Of a stretch of DNA of 64,000 bases, positions 8,508 to 17,680 are shown piece by piece. Numbering within the stretch: position 1 is the stretch's first letter; every line of letters begins with the position of its first letter. Source of the DNA: Collinsella ihumii (GTDB lineage: Bacteria > Actinomycetota > Coriobacteriia > Coriobacteriales > Coriobacteriaceae); assembly GCF_900046475.1 (NCBI RefSeq), contig NZ_FCOU01000003.1:95712-159711 (forward strand). The letters are read 5' to 3'. The position numbers and the translations under genes are program-made. The notes below the pieces were generated by a model that saw only the letters and a program-made list of their open reading frames with translations, was not told the DNA's origin and searched no databases.

Positions 8508-9017
8508 ATGACCGATCTTGCCGAACCCCCTGTTATCCATCCTAGCGCATTCGTCGCCGAGGGAGCCGTTATCAGCGGCGACGTGACGCTGGAGCGCGAC
8601 GTGAGCATCTGGCACAACGCCGTGCTGCGCGCCGACTGCGACCGCATCGTCGTCGGTGCTGGCAGCAACATCCAGGACGGATGCGTCGTCCACGAAGATC
8701 GCGGCAAGCCCGTGGTCATCGGGCGCGACGTGACCGTCGGACACGGGGCGATCATCCACGGCTGCACCATCGGTGACGGCACGCTCGTCGGCATGGGTGC
8801 CATCGTGCTCAACGGCGCGCAGGTCGGGGCGGGATGCACCATCGGAGCGGGCGCGCTCGTCACGCAGGACACCGTCATCCCCGACGGCTTCCTGGCGTTC
8901 GGAAGCCCGGCGCGCGTCGTCCGCAAGCTCACCGAACAGGAGCAGGAAGCCAATATCCGCGGCGCCCGCCGCTATGCCGAGGAGGCGCGCCTCCTGCGGG
9001 ATGACGAAGGGCGCTGA
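8508..9017 (+). CDS. Gamma-class carbonic anhydrase family protein
   Basis: ATG 8508 follows AGGAGGA, so it is preferred over an in-frame ATG at 8478. The 169 residues form a left-handed beta-helix of hexapeptide repeats. The three metal-binding histidines typical of gamma carbonic anhydrases are present in CVVHED and VGHGAIIHGC. The C-terminal helix (residues 135-165) is also typical. Close relatives (YrdA, CaiE, Cam-like) range from true carbonic anhydrases to proteins without shown activity. The metal site is clear; enzymatic activity is inferred. Confidence 0.85.
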   Translation: MTDLAEPPVIHPSAFVAEGAVISGDVTLERDVSIWHNAVLRADCDRIVVGAGSNIQDGCVVHEDRGKPVVIGRDVTVGHGAIIHGCTIGDGTLVGMGAIVLNGAQVGAGCTIGAGALVTQDTVIPDGFLAFGSPARVVRKLTEQEQEANIRGARRYAEEARLLRDDEGR

Positions 9018-9032
9018 TCCGCCCGCCGCAGC

Positions 9033-9117
9033 GCATATCGGGGGACGTACCTTCCGCATGCAAGGGGCGCGCTTTCGGCGCGCCCCTTGCATGCGGAAGG
9101 TACGTCCCCCGATATGC
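9033..9117. repeat. 85-bp perfect hairpin, GGGGACGTACC family copy 2
   Basis: Two exactly complementary 40-base arms flank a TTTCG loop. It lies between two convergent genes (stops at 9017 and 9127), so it could serve as a two-way terminator. The core GGGGACGTACCTTCCGCATG matches copy 1; the outer and apical stem parts differ. Confidence 0.85.
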
Positions 9118-9126
9118 ACCGGTCCC

Positions 9127-10173
9127 CTAATCGGCCTCGGCCTGCTCCTCCAGATAGGCGTCGAGGCGGTCCTCGACGTTTTCCTGCAGGTTGCGGTAGA
9201 AGAACTGATAGTCGTACAGGTGGTAGACACCGTCCTCGAAGATCGAGAGGCCGGCAGGATACTCGTCCTCGGACACATCGGGCACCTTGAGCGCGCCGCG
9301 CTCCTCGTCGATATAGGCGCCGGTCAGTTGATCGATCTCGCTCGTGATCTCCCCGCTGTAGTCCGTGAAGCACGCGCCCTCGTTCAAGCTCCTGTCGGCG
9401 GGCGTGCCGTCCGTTTTCCAGTTCAACGGGTTGATGGCAAACGTCTTGGTCCCCTCGGGAATCAGCAGCGAACCGTCCGTCTCCGGGGATTCGCTGTTGA
9501 ACGATACGATCACGCCGGTATCGTCCTCGCCCTGCGCCATCTCGAGCTGCGGATACTCATCCACCTCATCGGCCGTTACGCGCCAGCCGATGGCGTAGCA
9601 GGCAACAAGCTGGTCTTGCAGCCCCTCCTCGTCAAAGCGGTCCTTCATGAGGCGGATGCACATATCGGCACCCTGCGAGAAGCCCGCCAAGATGATGGGC
9701 CTGCCGTCGTTGTAGTGCTCGAGATAATATTCGAACGCCGCCTCGACGTCCCGGTAGGCGATCTCCAGATAAGGCTCGCGCTCTTCCTCGGGCAATTCGT
9801 AGACGTTGAGGCCGATTTGCTGATAGTACGGCGCAAAGAAGCGGTTGTCTTCCTCGGTGCCATCCTGGTCGTAGATGCCCTTTTCCATGTTGATGGCGCC
9901 GACGAAGCTCTCCTTGGTCTCCTCGTCGTCAAGCGGCATGTTGTTCGCGTCGTCTTCGCCCGCATAGACCGACGGGCAGACGAAGAAGACGTCCGCATCC
10001 CTTCCCGCAACATCGGTCTCCAAATACGCCCAGTTGCCGCTCTCCGCGTAGTCGGTCACGACGGGCGCGGACGTGCCGCAGCCGGCCGCGAACAGGCACG
10101 CGCCCACCAGCGCCATGGACACCGCAGGAAGCTTCAAGCGAAGGCTCGATGATCGCCTGCTAATCCCCTTCAT
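9127..10173 (-). CDS. DUF3089 alpha/beta-hydrolase lipoprotein
   Basis: ATG 10173 is chosen over 10188 because GAGGGGG lies just before it. The 348-residue product is a predicted lipoprotein (LFAAGC, Cys32). It shows DUF3089 features: DVFFVCPSVYAG after the signal, and the nucleophile elbow GFSQG with Ser166. The family has an alpha/beta-hydrolase fold and no agreed substrate. Many acidic residues suggest an exposed outer-surface enzyme. Candidate His/Asp partners lie in the C-terminal part (IFEDGVYHLYDYQFF). Hydrolase fold is likely; the reaction is unknown. Confidence 0.75.
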   Translation of the reverse strand: MKGISRRSSSLRLKLPAVSMALVGACLFAAGCGTSAPVVTDYAESGNWAYLETDVAGRDADVFFVCPSVYAGEDDANNMPLDDEETKESFVGAINMEKGIYDQDGTEEDNRFFAPYYQQIGLNVYELPEEEREPYLEIAYRDVEAAFEYYLEHYNDGRPIILAGFSQGADMCIRLMKDRFDEEGLQDQLVACYAIGWRVTADEVDEYPQLEMAQGEDDTGVIVSFNSESPETDGSLLIPEGTKTFAINPLNWKTDGTPADRSLNEGACFTDYSGEITSEIDQLTGAYIDEERGALKVPDVSEDEYPAGLSIFEDGVYHLYDYQFFYRNLQENVEDRLDAYLEEQAEAD

Positions 10174-10230
10174 GGACCGCCCCCTCATGCCGGAATGAAC
10201 AAAGATGACCCCGTCCCGAACCGTTTCATG

Positions 10231-13200
10231 TTATCCGTTCAGCAGCGCCAGGATATCGTCGCGGCTGAGCGATGTCGAGCGCACGCCCTCGCCCGAAAGC
10301 AGGCCTTCGGCAAGCTCGCGCTTGGACTCCTGCATGGCGACGATGCGCTCCTCGATCGTGTCCGCACAGATAAGCTTGTAGACCGACACGTTGCGCTCCT
10401 GGCCGATGCGATACGCGCGGTCGGTCGCCTGGTTTTGCGCAGCCAGGTTCCACCACGGGTCGTAGTGGATCACGACGTCCGCAGCCGTGAGGTTCAAGCC
10501 GACGCCGCCCGCGCGCAGCGAGATGAGAAAGACCGGCGCCTCGCCCGCTTGGAACCGCGCGACCAGACGGCGGCGCTCTTCCTTGCTGGTCGACCCCGTC
10601 AGAACAAAACAGGAGACCTTCGCCTGCGCCAACCGGGTGGCGATGATGTCGAGCATCGAGGTGAACTGGGAGAACAGCAGCACCCGATGCCCGCCGTCGA
10701 TGGCGCTCGACACCAGCTCGAGGCACATGTCCAGCTTGGCGCTGCCACCCGCGTAGTCCTCGTAGGCAAGCGACGGGTCGCAGCAGATCTGGCGCAGGCG
10801 CGTGAGCTCGGAGAGCACCTGCAGCTTCTTTCTCCCGAACTCCGCCGGCAGCTCATGGGAGATCTGCCGCGCCAGACGGTCTTGATTCGCCTGATAGAGC
10901 TTGAGCTGTTCACCGGCCATGCGCGCGACCAGGATGTTTTCGGTCTTTTTCGGAAGATCGCGCAGCACGTCGGTCTTGAGGCGACGCAGGATGAACGGAG
11001 CGACCAGGCAGCGCAGGCGCTCCGTCGCGCGCTCGTCTCCGCCTTCGACCGGCCCCTCGTACGCCTTGGAAAACGCATCGCGCGAGCCGAGCACACCGGG
11101 CATGAGGAAATCGAAGATGCTCCAGAGCTCGGCCGTTCGGTTCTCGATCGGCGTGCCCGTCAGCGCAAAGCGCACACGGGACGGCAGGCGCTTGGCGGCA
11201 CGGGCGACCTGCGTCACCGGATTCTTGATGTATTGGGCCTCGTCGAGGATGACGCGCGCGAACGCTTCCTGCTCGTACAGGTCGACATCGCGTCGCATCA
11301 GGTCGTAGGAGGTCACCAGCACATCGTGGTCGCGCGCCGCAGCGATAAGCTTGCGGCGCGCAGCCTTGGAACCCAGCACCGCGACGACGTCGAGCGCCGG
11401 CGCGAACCGCTCGAGCTCGCTGGTCCAGTTGTACACCAGCGATGCGGGGCACACCACGAGCGTCGTGGCGCTATCGGCCTTATCCGCCGGAACATCCGCC
11501 TTCTCCCCCGCCTCCTTGCGCGCAAGGATATGGGCGATGACCTGCAGCGTCTTGCCGAGTCCCATGTCGTCGGCGAGAATCCCGCCGAAGCCGAAGCGCT
11601 CGAGCATCTCGAGCCAGCGGAAACCGTCCTGCTGATAGGGGCGCAGCACGCCGGCAAGGCTCGCCGGCACCTCGAAATCGGCGTCGGCGAACGTGTCGAA
11701 GTCGCGAATCAGGGCGCGGAACTCGTCGTTGCGCGACAGGCGCAGGCCCGGCGCGTGCCTGAGCAGGCCGTCGACAAACAGCGCGCGGTTGACGGGCAGG
11801 TCGCTCACGCCCGCCGCGAGGTCGGTTGCGTCCACACCCAACCCGTCGGCAAGCTCGCCCACGGCCGCCACGCCTTCGCCCAGGCGCATGATGTCGCCGT
11901 TTTTGAGGCGCACGAACTTCTGCTTTCGCTTGTACGAGGCGAGATAGGCCACAAGATCGGGAGCCGACAGCCCGCTCGTGTTGACGGCGACGTCGAGCAG
12001 CCCGCTTGTCACCGTGGCGCGCACCGTCAGATTCGGGCTGTCCTGCACGTGGATGGACCGCAGGCGTTCCGAAAGAAGCACCTCGCCCAACTCGTCGAGC
12101 TCATGCAGCCCTTCCGTCAGCAGGTTATAGAGCAGCTCGTCATCGTCCTCATCGAACCCGGGCAGGTCGCCGGCCTCGATGATGCCGCCCGGGAAGATCG
12201 CCTCGACCGCATCCATGACGCGGTATTCGGCGGCGCGGTCGCGAACGGGCTCGACCGCGCGCACGGTCGATGCCGGCGGCACCCAGCGGATATGCGCGGC
12301 CTGACGCTGGGCCTCGCCATACAGCGACGCCTCCCAGGCACCATAGGCGACGGTTGCATCGCAGGCGACGCGGCCGTCATCCAGGCCCACCTTGAACGTG
12401 AAGATGGGCTCCGGGGGAACGAGCGCATCCAGCTCGGCCGGCGCCTCCAGATCCGTCGCAGCGCGCAGGGCGGGCAGGATGTCGCGACAGAATGCCGGCA
12501 GATCGTGCTGGGCGACATGGAGCTCGATCTGACACGGCAGGATCTGCGCAAGAAACGCTCCCGCACGCTCCGCGTACTCTGGTGAACAGCGCCACGCATG
12601 CTCCTCGTCCAGCAGGTACATCCTGTTACCAACCGCGAACGGAAAGACCGATTTGGGCGCCTTCAAGCTGCATCCGCCATCGGGCGCAAGCTCCAAACGC
12701 GTGTGGATCATCGGATCGCCCGGCTGCACACGAAGCGTGCGCGATGCTCCGCGCGACCCGTACGGGCCATCGTTCGGCTCAAACGTGACCGTTGCGCCGT
12801 CGAGCAGGTCGAGCATCTCGATCAAGTCGGCTGCGGCCATCGGCAGCTCCTTGATCTCGGTGCCGCTCCCCGCCTCTTGGTACTTCCAGCGCGAGAGGAA
12901 CAGCGCCCGCTGGCTCGCGACGACACGCGATACGAGTTTCAGCAGCTCCCGGGCGCGTTCCGTGAACGCCTCGGGCGTATGCGCGAACGACAGGTTCTTG
13001 CCATAGGTCACCGTGGAGCCGCTGCGCCACGCATCCACGAGCGCGGAGATGTTCATGACGACATACGTGGCGCTTCCGCTGCGCACGCGCAGCTTGATGC
13101 ACCAGGTCTGCTCACTCGACGAATAGATGCTGTCGCGGGCAGGCAGGATGGTGGGCAGCAGCTCGACGGGAGCGGTTGCGCCGCGCGGCGCACGTCCGAA

Positions 13201-13668
13201 TTCCGATCGAGCACGCCGTGTCCCGGACATGAGGCGAGTCGACTGCTCGTTCAGCAGACGGACGATCTGCGGACTCGTCGGCATCTGTCGCGCACGACGG
13301 GATGCGGGAGCGGAAGCCTTGCGCCCAAGGCGTGCCGCGTAGGCGGGACCGACCCCGTTGCGAGCAAGATAATCGAGCACGAGGGCGATCTCATGCTTGC
13401 ACATGCCGTCATAGTTCTCAGCCGCCGGACAGGTGCAGGAGTAGTCGAGCATATCCCCCGAGTCCGCATCGAGCTGGACATCGGTGCGGTAGCGCTCCCC
13501 ATGGGAGCCCTCGACACGGCCGGTCAGCGAAACCGTCGACCCAAGCGATCCAGCCACCAGCTCGAACTTGCCAACCGCACCGCCTTTTGCCAGCTGCAGC
13601 CCCCTGCCGTACGTCGACGACAACGCAGCCTCCGCACGCAGACCCTCGATAATGCGATCGGCATCCAT
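10231..13668 (-). CDS. SWIM zinc-finger SNF2-family helicase/translocase
   Basis: This 1145-residue protein has, in order, a SWIM zinc site (SCTCP...CKHE, residues about 77-98) and a long middle region. The SNF2 ATPase follows, with Walker A in DDMGLGKT (about 695-708) and a DEAQ box in VILDEAQYIKN (about 808). The helicase C-terminal part has FSQFTSMLD, GGVGLNLTAAD and RIGQ (about 1089). SNF2 enzymes move on double-stranded DNA and remodel protein-DNA complexes; bacterial copies are poorly characterised, with RapA the best known. ATG 13668 follows GGAAGGGGG. It is divergent from the Pth2 gene. No nuclease or methylase lies beside it, so a defence role is not shown. Confidence 0.9.
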   Translation of the reverse strand: MDADRIIEGLRAEAALSSTYGRGLQLAKGGAVGKFELVAGSLGSTVSLTGRVEGSHGERYRTDVQLDADSGDMLDYSCTCPAAENYDGMCKHEIALVLDYLARNGVGPAYAARLGRKASAPASRRARQMPTSPQIVRLLNEQSTRLMSGTRRARSEFGRAPRGATAPVELLPTILPARDSIYSSSEQTWCIKLRVRSGSATYVVMNISALVDAWRSGSTVTYGKNLSFAHTPEAFTERARELLKLVSRVVASQRALFLSRWKYQEAGSGTEIKELPMAAADLIEMLDLLDGATVTFEPNDGPYGSRGASRTLRVQPGDPMIHTRLELAPDGGCSLKAPKSVFPFAVGNRMYLLDEEHAWRCSPEYAERAGAFLAQILPCQIELHVAQHDLPAFCRDILPALRAATDLEAPAELDALVPPEPIFTFKVGLDDGRVACDATVAYGAWEASLYGEAQRQAAHIRWVPPASTVRAVEPVRDRAAEYRVMDAVEAIFPGGIIEAGDLPGFDEDDDELLYNLLTEGLHELDELGEVLLSERLRSIHVQDSPNLTVRATVTSGLLDVAVNTSGLSAPDLVAYLASYKRKQKFVRLKNGDIMRLGEGVAAVGELADGLGVDATDLAAGVSDLPVNRALFVDGLLRHAPGLRLSRNDEFRALIRDFDTFADADFEVPASLAGVLRPYQQDGFRWLEMLERFGFGGILADDMGLGKTLQVIAHILARKEAGEKADVPADKADSATTLVVCPASLVYNWTSELERFAPALDVVAVLGSKAARRKLIAAARDHDVLVTSYDLMRRDVDLYEQEAFARVILDEAQYIKNPVTQVARAAKRLPSRVRFALTGTPIENRTAELWSIFDFLMPGVLGSRDAFSKAYEGPVEGGDERATERLRCLVAPFILRRLKTDVLRDLPKKTENILVARMAGEQLKLYQANQDRLARQISHELPAEFGRKKLQVLSELTRLRQICCDPSLAYEDYAGGSAKLDMCLELVSSAIDGGHRVLLFSQFTSMLDIIATRLAQAKVSCFVLTGSTSKEERRRLVARFQAGEAPVFLISLRAGGVGLNLTAADVVIHYDPWWNLAAQNQATDRAYRIGQERNVSVYKLICADTIEERIVAMQESKRELAEGLLSGEGVRSTSLSRDDILALLNG

Positions 13669-13794
13669 GGCACGCCCCCTTCCGGTTCGATCCCCACAAA
13701 CTATACCCGACCGCGCGGACATGCACCTGGGCAAGGCCGTACCGCAACGCGGGTACAATAGGGCGATCGAACAATCGCAACGAACGGAGGCGCC

Positions 13795-14274
13795 GTGTAC
13801 AAGGCAAAGCAGATGATCGTGATGCGCCGCGACCTGAAGATGCGCAAGGGCAAGATAGCGGCGCAGGCGGGCCACGCCTGCGTAGAGGCCGTGCTGCTGG
13901 CCCTCGTGCGCGATGAGCGCCTTGACGATATCCGCGTGTCGGGGGATGACTGGATCACGCTCACGCCGACACCCATCGCCCTGGAAGACGCCACGTTCGA
14001 TGTCGAAACCGGCGAGATCAGCGCCGATGCTGCCCTATCTCCCCTTGAGGCATGGTTCTCCGAGGGAGTCGCCAAGGTCTGCGTGTACGTCGATTCGGAG
14101 GAAGAGCTACTCGACCTGCACCGCCGCGCGCAAGAAGCCGGCTTCATCTCGGCGCTCGTGCGTGATGCCGGCTACACGGAGTTCCACGGGGAACCGACCT
14201 ATACGTGCCTCGCGCTCGAACCGCTCTATCCGGAGCAGGTCGATCCGCTCACCGGGGAGCTGCCGCTGTACTGA
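13795..14274 (+). CDS. pth2: Pth2-type peptidyl-tRNA hydrolase
   Basis: GTG 13795 follows ACGGAGG at good spacing. The 159-residue protein has the Pth2 core KGKIAAQAGHA (residues 19-29) and an ordered alpha/beta fold ending in YTCLALEPLYPEQVDPLTG. Pth2 enzymes release peptides from peptidyl-tRNA; they are the archaeal and eukaryal type and occur patchily in bacteria. A TACAAT box at 13754-13759 is a possible -10. Length is above the usual 115-120 residues because of an acidic insert (about residues 60-85). Whether it acts as a hydrolase or a divergent relative is not proven. Confidence 0.8.
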   Translation: MYKAKQMIVMRRDLKMRKGKIAAQAGHACVEAVLLALVRDERLDDIRVSGDDWITLTPTPIALEDATFDVETGEISADAALSPLEAWFSEGVAKVCVYVDSEEELLDLHRRAQEAGFISALVRDAGYTEFHGEPTYTCLALEPLYPEQVDPLTGELPLY

Positions 14275-14405
14275 GCGGGACCCGCGCGCGGGATGGGCAA
14301 AATCGGGCCCATTACCGTATTAGCCAACCAGCCCGGGCCGGCCGACCGCATCCGGATTACGATTGGTCCGGCCCGCACGGGGCGGGCCGCCGGCGGAGCC
14401 GGCAG

Positions 14406-14552
14406 GCACGAGAGCGCCTGCGCCAAGTGGATCACGGTGTCCGCCGACGCTTTTGAGGTGTCCCTCTGCCGCCGCTCGCACTGCTGGATGGTTCTTATCG
14501 GCACCTCGGCCAGCTCAGCGAGCTCCGCGCTGCTCCTCTGGAAGTATGTCAG
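14406..14552 (-). pseudogene. Fragment of an Xre-type helix-turn-helix gene
   Basis: On the minus strand, residues reading ELAELAEVPIRTIQQCERRQ then KASADTVIHLAQAL match the core of Xre-type antitoxin/regulator HTH domains. The usual start before it and the usual tail after it are absent, replaced by unrelated low-complexity GC-rich sequence. This is a decayed remnant inside the 446-base gap 14275-14720. No partner toxin remains nearby. Confidence 0.6.
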
Positions 14553-14618
14553 AGCAATACACGTAGGCGATGTGCGATGCACCGCAGGGCCGATTCCACG
14601 CCTCAATACATCCAGTTC

Positions 14619-14710
14619 GTTGGATAGATTTACCACTTTACCGATATCTGTCTAGTAAAATGGATACAATTGAGATGTCTCCTTGGTTTATCTATTTGGT
14701 TGGACAGATT
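14619..14710. repeat. Direct repeat GTTGGAYAGATT upstream of the DUF4143 gene
   Basis: GTTGGATAGATT (14619-14630) and GTTGGACAGATT (14699-14710) lie 80 bp apart in an AT-rich promoter region. A TACAAT box is at 14665-14670. The second copy ends 10 bases before the ATG, so it could be an operator. Confidence 0.4.
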
Positions 14711-14720
14711 GGACTCACCC

Positions 14721-15932
14721 ATGACAAACCAGCCGGTCATCGTCCCGCGCCCCCAGGCAACCGAATGGCTCCTCCGCTGGAAGGACCGTGACGTCATCAA
14801 GGTTGTGACCGGCCTGAGGCGCTGCGGTAAGTCAACCGCGCTCAAGCTGGCCCAGCAAGCCCTTGGCGAATCCGGCGTGGACGAGGGGTCGATTGTCTCG
14901 ATTGATCTTGAGCGCATGGGCTTTTCCGCCCCCACCACGCCACAGGAGCTCTACGATTACGCTGTCGCCCGCATCAGCTCCCCGAACTGCTACGTGTTTA
15001 TCGACGAGCCCCAGCGCATCAAGGGCTTCGAGCGAGCAGTCGACGCGCTGTACGCACGCGAAGACTGCGACGTTTACGTCACCGGCTCGAACTCCGATCT
15101 GCTCTCGAGCGAGCTTGCCACGCTGCTTACCGGCCGTTATGTTGAGTTCCGGCTCCTGCCGCTCTCGTTCGCGGAGTATCGTGACGCCCGTGCAGCCCTT
15201 GCGGAGGGCGCGGACGATACCGAGCTGCTCAACCGCTATCTCTCGCTGGGGGGCATGCCGTACGCCTCCCTCCTGCCCACCGAGAACGTGTCCGAGTACC
15301 TTGACGGCGCGCTCAACACCATCCTCGTCAAAGACGTGGCGACGCGGCACCCCCGCATCAGCATGCCAGTCCTGCGCGCTCTTCTCGCCTTTCTCGCCGA
15401 TAACGTGGGAAATCGCTTCTCGTTCAAAACGATTGCGGACACGCTGACGGCCAACGGCTCAAAAGTCTCCCCAACCACCGTCGGCGAGTACCTCGACGCG
15501 CTCATGGAGTGCTACCTCGTCTTCAAGGCCGACCCCTATGATGCCAAGGGTCGGCGCCTGCTGCAGCAGGGGGGCAAATACTACCTCGGCGACCTTGGCT
15601 TCAGGCACCTGCTGCTCGGACGCGACGGCAGCGACCTCGGACACCGTGTGGAAAACGTCGTGTACCTAGAGCTGCTGCGGCGCTACCACACGGCGCGCGT
15701 GGGGCGCGTGGGAGATTTGGAGATCGACTTCGTTGCCGAGCGCGAGGGCAAGCCGCATTACTATCAGGTCGCGCTGTCCGTACTGGACGAGGCGACGCTG
15801 CGTCGCGAACTGCGTCCACTCGAGCTGCTGGGGGACGCCTACCCCAAGACGCTGCTCACCCTGGACCGCATCGGCGCAACGGACCATAACGGCATCGAGC
15901 AACGCAACCTCGTTGATTGGCTGCTGGAATAG
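14721..15932 (+). CDS. DUF4143-type AAA ATPase
   Basis: The 403-residue protein begins with a short helix, then Walker A TGLRRCGKST (residues about 30-39) and a Walker B/sensor region CYVFIDEPQRIKGF, then TGSNSDLLSSEL. The second half is the DUF4143 domain (YLDGALNTILVKDVATRH, then YYLGDLGFRHLLLGRD, and a nuclease-like tail DLEIDFVAEREGKPHYYQVA). These ATPases are very common, often in mobile or strain-variable regions, and have no established function. ATG 14721 is taken; an upstream TTG at 14670 is less likely. It lies directly outside the tRNA-borne island. Confidence 0.8.
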   Translation: MTNQPVIVPRPQATEWLLRWKDRDVIKVVTGLRRCGKSTALKLAQQALGESGVDEGSIVSIDLERMGFSAPTTPQELYDYAVARISSPNCYVFIDEPQRIKGFERAVDALYAREDCDVYVTGSNSDLLSSELATLLTGRYVEFRLLPLSFAEYRDARAALAEGADDTELLNRYLSLGGMPYASLLPTENVSEYLDGALNTILVKDVATRHPRISMPVLRALLAFLADNVGNRFSFKTIADTLTANGSKVSPTTVGEYLDALMECYLVFKADPYDAKGRRLLQQGGKYYLGDLGFRHLLLGRDGSDLGHRVENVVYLELLRRYHTARVGRVGDLEIDFVAEREGKPHYYQVALSVLDEATLRRELRPLELLGDAYPKTLLTLDRIGATDHNGIEQRNLVDWLLE

Positions 15933-16138
15933 GTTGGGAGCGCGCTCCTCGGCAGCAAGGCTGCGGCGCTCGTATGAAACGTGTACCGCTGCAGACTCGT
16001 AAAACTTGAGACGCGAGCGAAGTTGCGCGCACAGTCGGACTAAGCGGCTGATCTGATCGGCGGCCGTCGGGAAGCGTGCCCGGCGGCCGTCGAAGCTGTA
16101 TACGTACATCCTGATGTATATCTAGGCCTATTGGAACG

Positions 16139-16170
16139 AAAAAAGCTCGGAGGCCATATGACCTCCGAGC
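16139..16170 (-). terminator. Rho-independent terminator of the original tRNA-Met gene
   Basis: On the minus strand, GCTCGGAGG, an 8-base loop and CCTCCGAGC are followed by six T. It lies 10 bases past the tRNA 3' end at 16181, as expected for the native terminator. It marks the chromosome side of the island junction. Confidence 0.8.
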
Positions 16171-16180
16171 TGCAAGTTCT

Positions 16181-16226
16181 TGGTCGCGGGGGCAGGATTT
16201 GAACCTACGACCTCCGGGTTATGATG
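16181..16226 (-). other. att site: displaced 3' half of tRNA-Met (CAU)
   Basis: Read on the minus strand, the sequence runs from the CAU anticodon (16223-16221) through the anticodon stem, variable loop and T-arm (GGTTCAAATCC) to the acceptor end CGCGACCA. The 5' half is missing and diverges just before the anticodon. This is the classic product of integration into the 3' half of a tRNA. The intact partner copy is not in this window. Confidence 0.8.
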
Positions 16227-16240
16227 AGCTTAAAAAATAT

Positions 16241-16389
16241 CACCTGATAAAGCACCCTGTCACAGTATTTCACCTGATAAATCGCAGTTTCGCTTTTCAC
16301 GGTATTTAACCCCATTTCACCCTGTTTCACCGCCTGATGTACATACAATCGTACATACAACTTTGCGAGACTTTCACGGTATTTAACCC
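16241..16389. repeat. Direct repeats in the integrase arm of the att region
   Basis: CACCTGATAAA occurs at 16241 and 16271. TTTCACGGTATTTAACCC occurs at 16295 and 16372, the second overlapping the integrase stop. GTACATACAA occurs at 16339 and 16351. Short repeats of this kind next to a tyrosine integrase are the expected arm-type binding sites. No gene is visible between 16227 and 16382. Confidence 0.55.
16334..16349. repeat. CTGATGTACATACAAT, copy after the integrase gene
   Basis: An exact 16-base copy lies at 17681-17696, just before the integrase start. The two copies thus bracket the gene in direct orientation. Confidence 0.6.
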
Positions 16390-17663
16390 TGTTCCACTTG
16401 CTCGCGGAGCGCCGTCAGGTCGGTGAAGTCGGTGTAGCGGGACCGGTTCATCTCGGGCGAGTGGCCGAAGTAGGCAGCGCGGCGCTCGACCGGCACGTGC
16501 TTGTCAGCCCACTCGGAGTTGAGCGTTGTGCGCCACACGTGCGTGCCCACCTCGCGCAGAAGCGGGATGTCGAGCTCGTCTGCGAGCTCGTCGTAGAACG
16601 CGCGGACGGCCTTCTGGCAGTTCCCGCGTTCCCACACCTTGCCGGTCACGGGCGTGGGGAACAGCGGGGTGTCGGGCTCCTTCGGGAGCCTCCGCAGGCG
16701 GCGGCGCAGGCGCTTGACCACGCGCTCGTCGAAGACGGGCACCTCGCGGCCACGCTTGGTCTTCGACGCCTCGGGCAGCACCTCGAGAATGAACATGCCG
16801 TCGCGCGTGTAGACGTTCTCGCGCTTGAGCAGGCGGCACTCGCCGACGCGAAGGCCGCAGGTGGCCTGCGTGAGCGTCATGTCAATCAGGTTGAGCCGTT
16901 TCGCGGTCATCTGCTCGGCGGACCAGCGCTTTCGCGCGGGTGCTGTCGGATTCATTTTGAGCAGGTGGTTGACCACGCGGCGGCGCTCTTCCGCGCTCAA
17001 GGCCTGCCCGCCCTCGGGCTTGTCCTCGCCGCGGTGCGGCTTGACCATCTCGTCGGGCACCGTGACCTCGAGCGTGAGCGGGCGAAGCGGGTTCGACGCG
17101 ATGACCTGCCGGTTGCGCGCGACCTCCATGACGTAGCGGCTCACGATCTTGGCGGCTTGCTTGGCTGACGGGTTGCCGTGATTCACGGCGATATCCTTAA
17201 ATACGTTGCTGAGCGTCGCCGGCACGATGGCATCCTTGATGAGCATGCCTTGCGTGCGCTCATGGAAGAGAGTGAGGCAGCGCAGGTAGCGCGCCTGCGT
17301 CCTCGGCCTGAGCGGCGAGGCGTACTCGTTGGCCTTGACGCTCGCGATGCAGACCTTATCGACGAACTCGCCCATGTCGTTGTACATGTTCCAGTTGCCG
17401 CTGCCCGGCAGAAGGTGTAGGTCGCGCAGCTTCCGCGCGTGCGCCCGCGCCTGCTGCGTGCACGCGCGGGTGTCGTTCCCGACCGTGCGGGTGCAGTGCT
17501 TCGATACGGTGCCGTCGAGGTTGATGTACCATTGCATTTCACAAAAGGTCTTCTTGTGCGTGACCTTGTGACCATTGACGGTCTTGGTTTTCTCCTTGGT
17601 GTATTTTCTCGGCTTCGATTCGGCGATGTTGTCTTCGCCGATTTCCAAACGTCGACGTGACAT
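16383..17663 (-). CDS. Tyrosine recombinase (integrase) of the tRNA-Met island
   Basis: This 426-residue integrase has a SAM-like N-terminal core-binding region and a complete catalytic set. Arg272 is in CGLRVGEC, Lys near 301-303 in SKTKRGREVP, His375 and Arg378 in THVWRTT, His401 in FGHSPEM, and the nucleophile Tyr410 in SRYTDF. ATG 17663 follows AAGGAGC. The gene is transcribed towards the att site 160 bases away. It should catalyse integration and excision with the excisionase at 17972. The intact active site suggests it may still work if the partner att site exists. Confidence 0.95.
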   Translation of the reverse strand: MSRRRLEIGEDNIAESKPRKYTKEKTKTVNGHKVTHKKTFCEMQWYINLDGTVSKHCTRTVGNDTRACTQQARAHARKLRDLHLLPGSGNWNMYNDMGEFVDKVCIASVKANEYASPLRPRTQARYLRCLTLFHERTQGMLIKDAIVPATLSNVFKDIAVNHGNPSAKQAAKIVSRYVMEVARNRQVIASNPLRPLTLEVTVPDEMVKPHRGEDKPEGGQALSAEERRRVVNHLLKMNPTAPARKRWSAEQMTAKRLNLIDMTLTQATCGLRVGECRLLKRENVYTRDGMFILEVLPEASKTKRGREVPVFDERVVKRLRRRLRRLPKEPDTPLFPTPVTGKVWERGNCQKAVRAFYDELADELDIPLLREVGTHVWRTTLNSEWADKHVPVERRAAYFGHSPEMNRSRYTDFTDLTALREQVEQG

Positions 17664-17680
17664 AGATGCTCCTTAGAGGT

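Noticed and set aside
10231..15932. Defence island built from SNF2 helicase and DUF4143 ATPase
   Set aside because: The genes are separated by a Pth2 gene, differ in strand and lack a nuclease or methylase partner.
15666..16109. Minus-strand frame beginning MYVYSFDGRRARFP
   Set aside because: It overlaps the DUF4143 gene for most of its length and matches no family that I know; it may include a tiny remnant at 15950-16109 but cannot be supported.
16241..16389. CRISPR array
   Set aside because: Repeats are short, unevenly spaced, of three kinds and beside an integrase; there are no cas genes.
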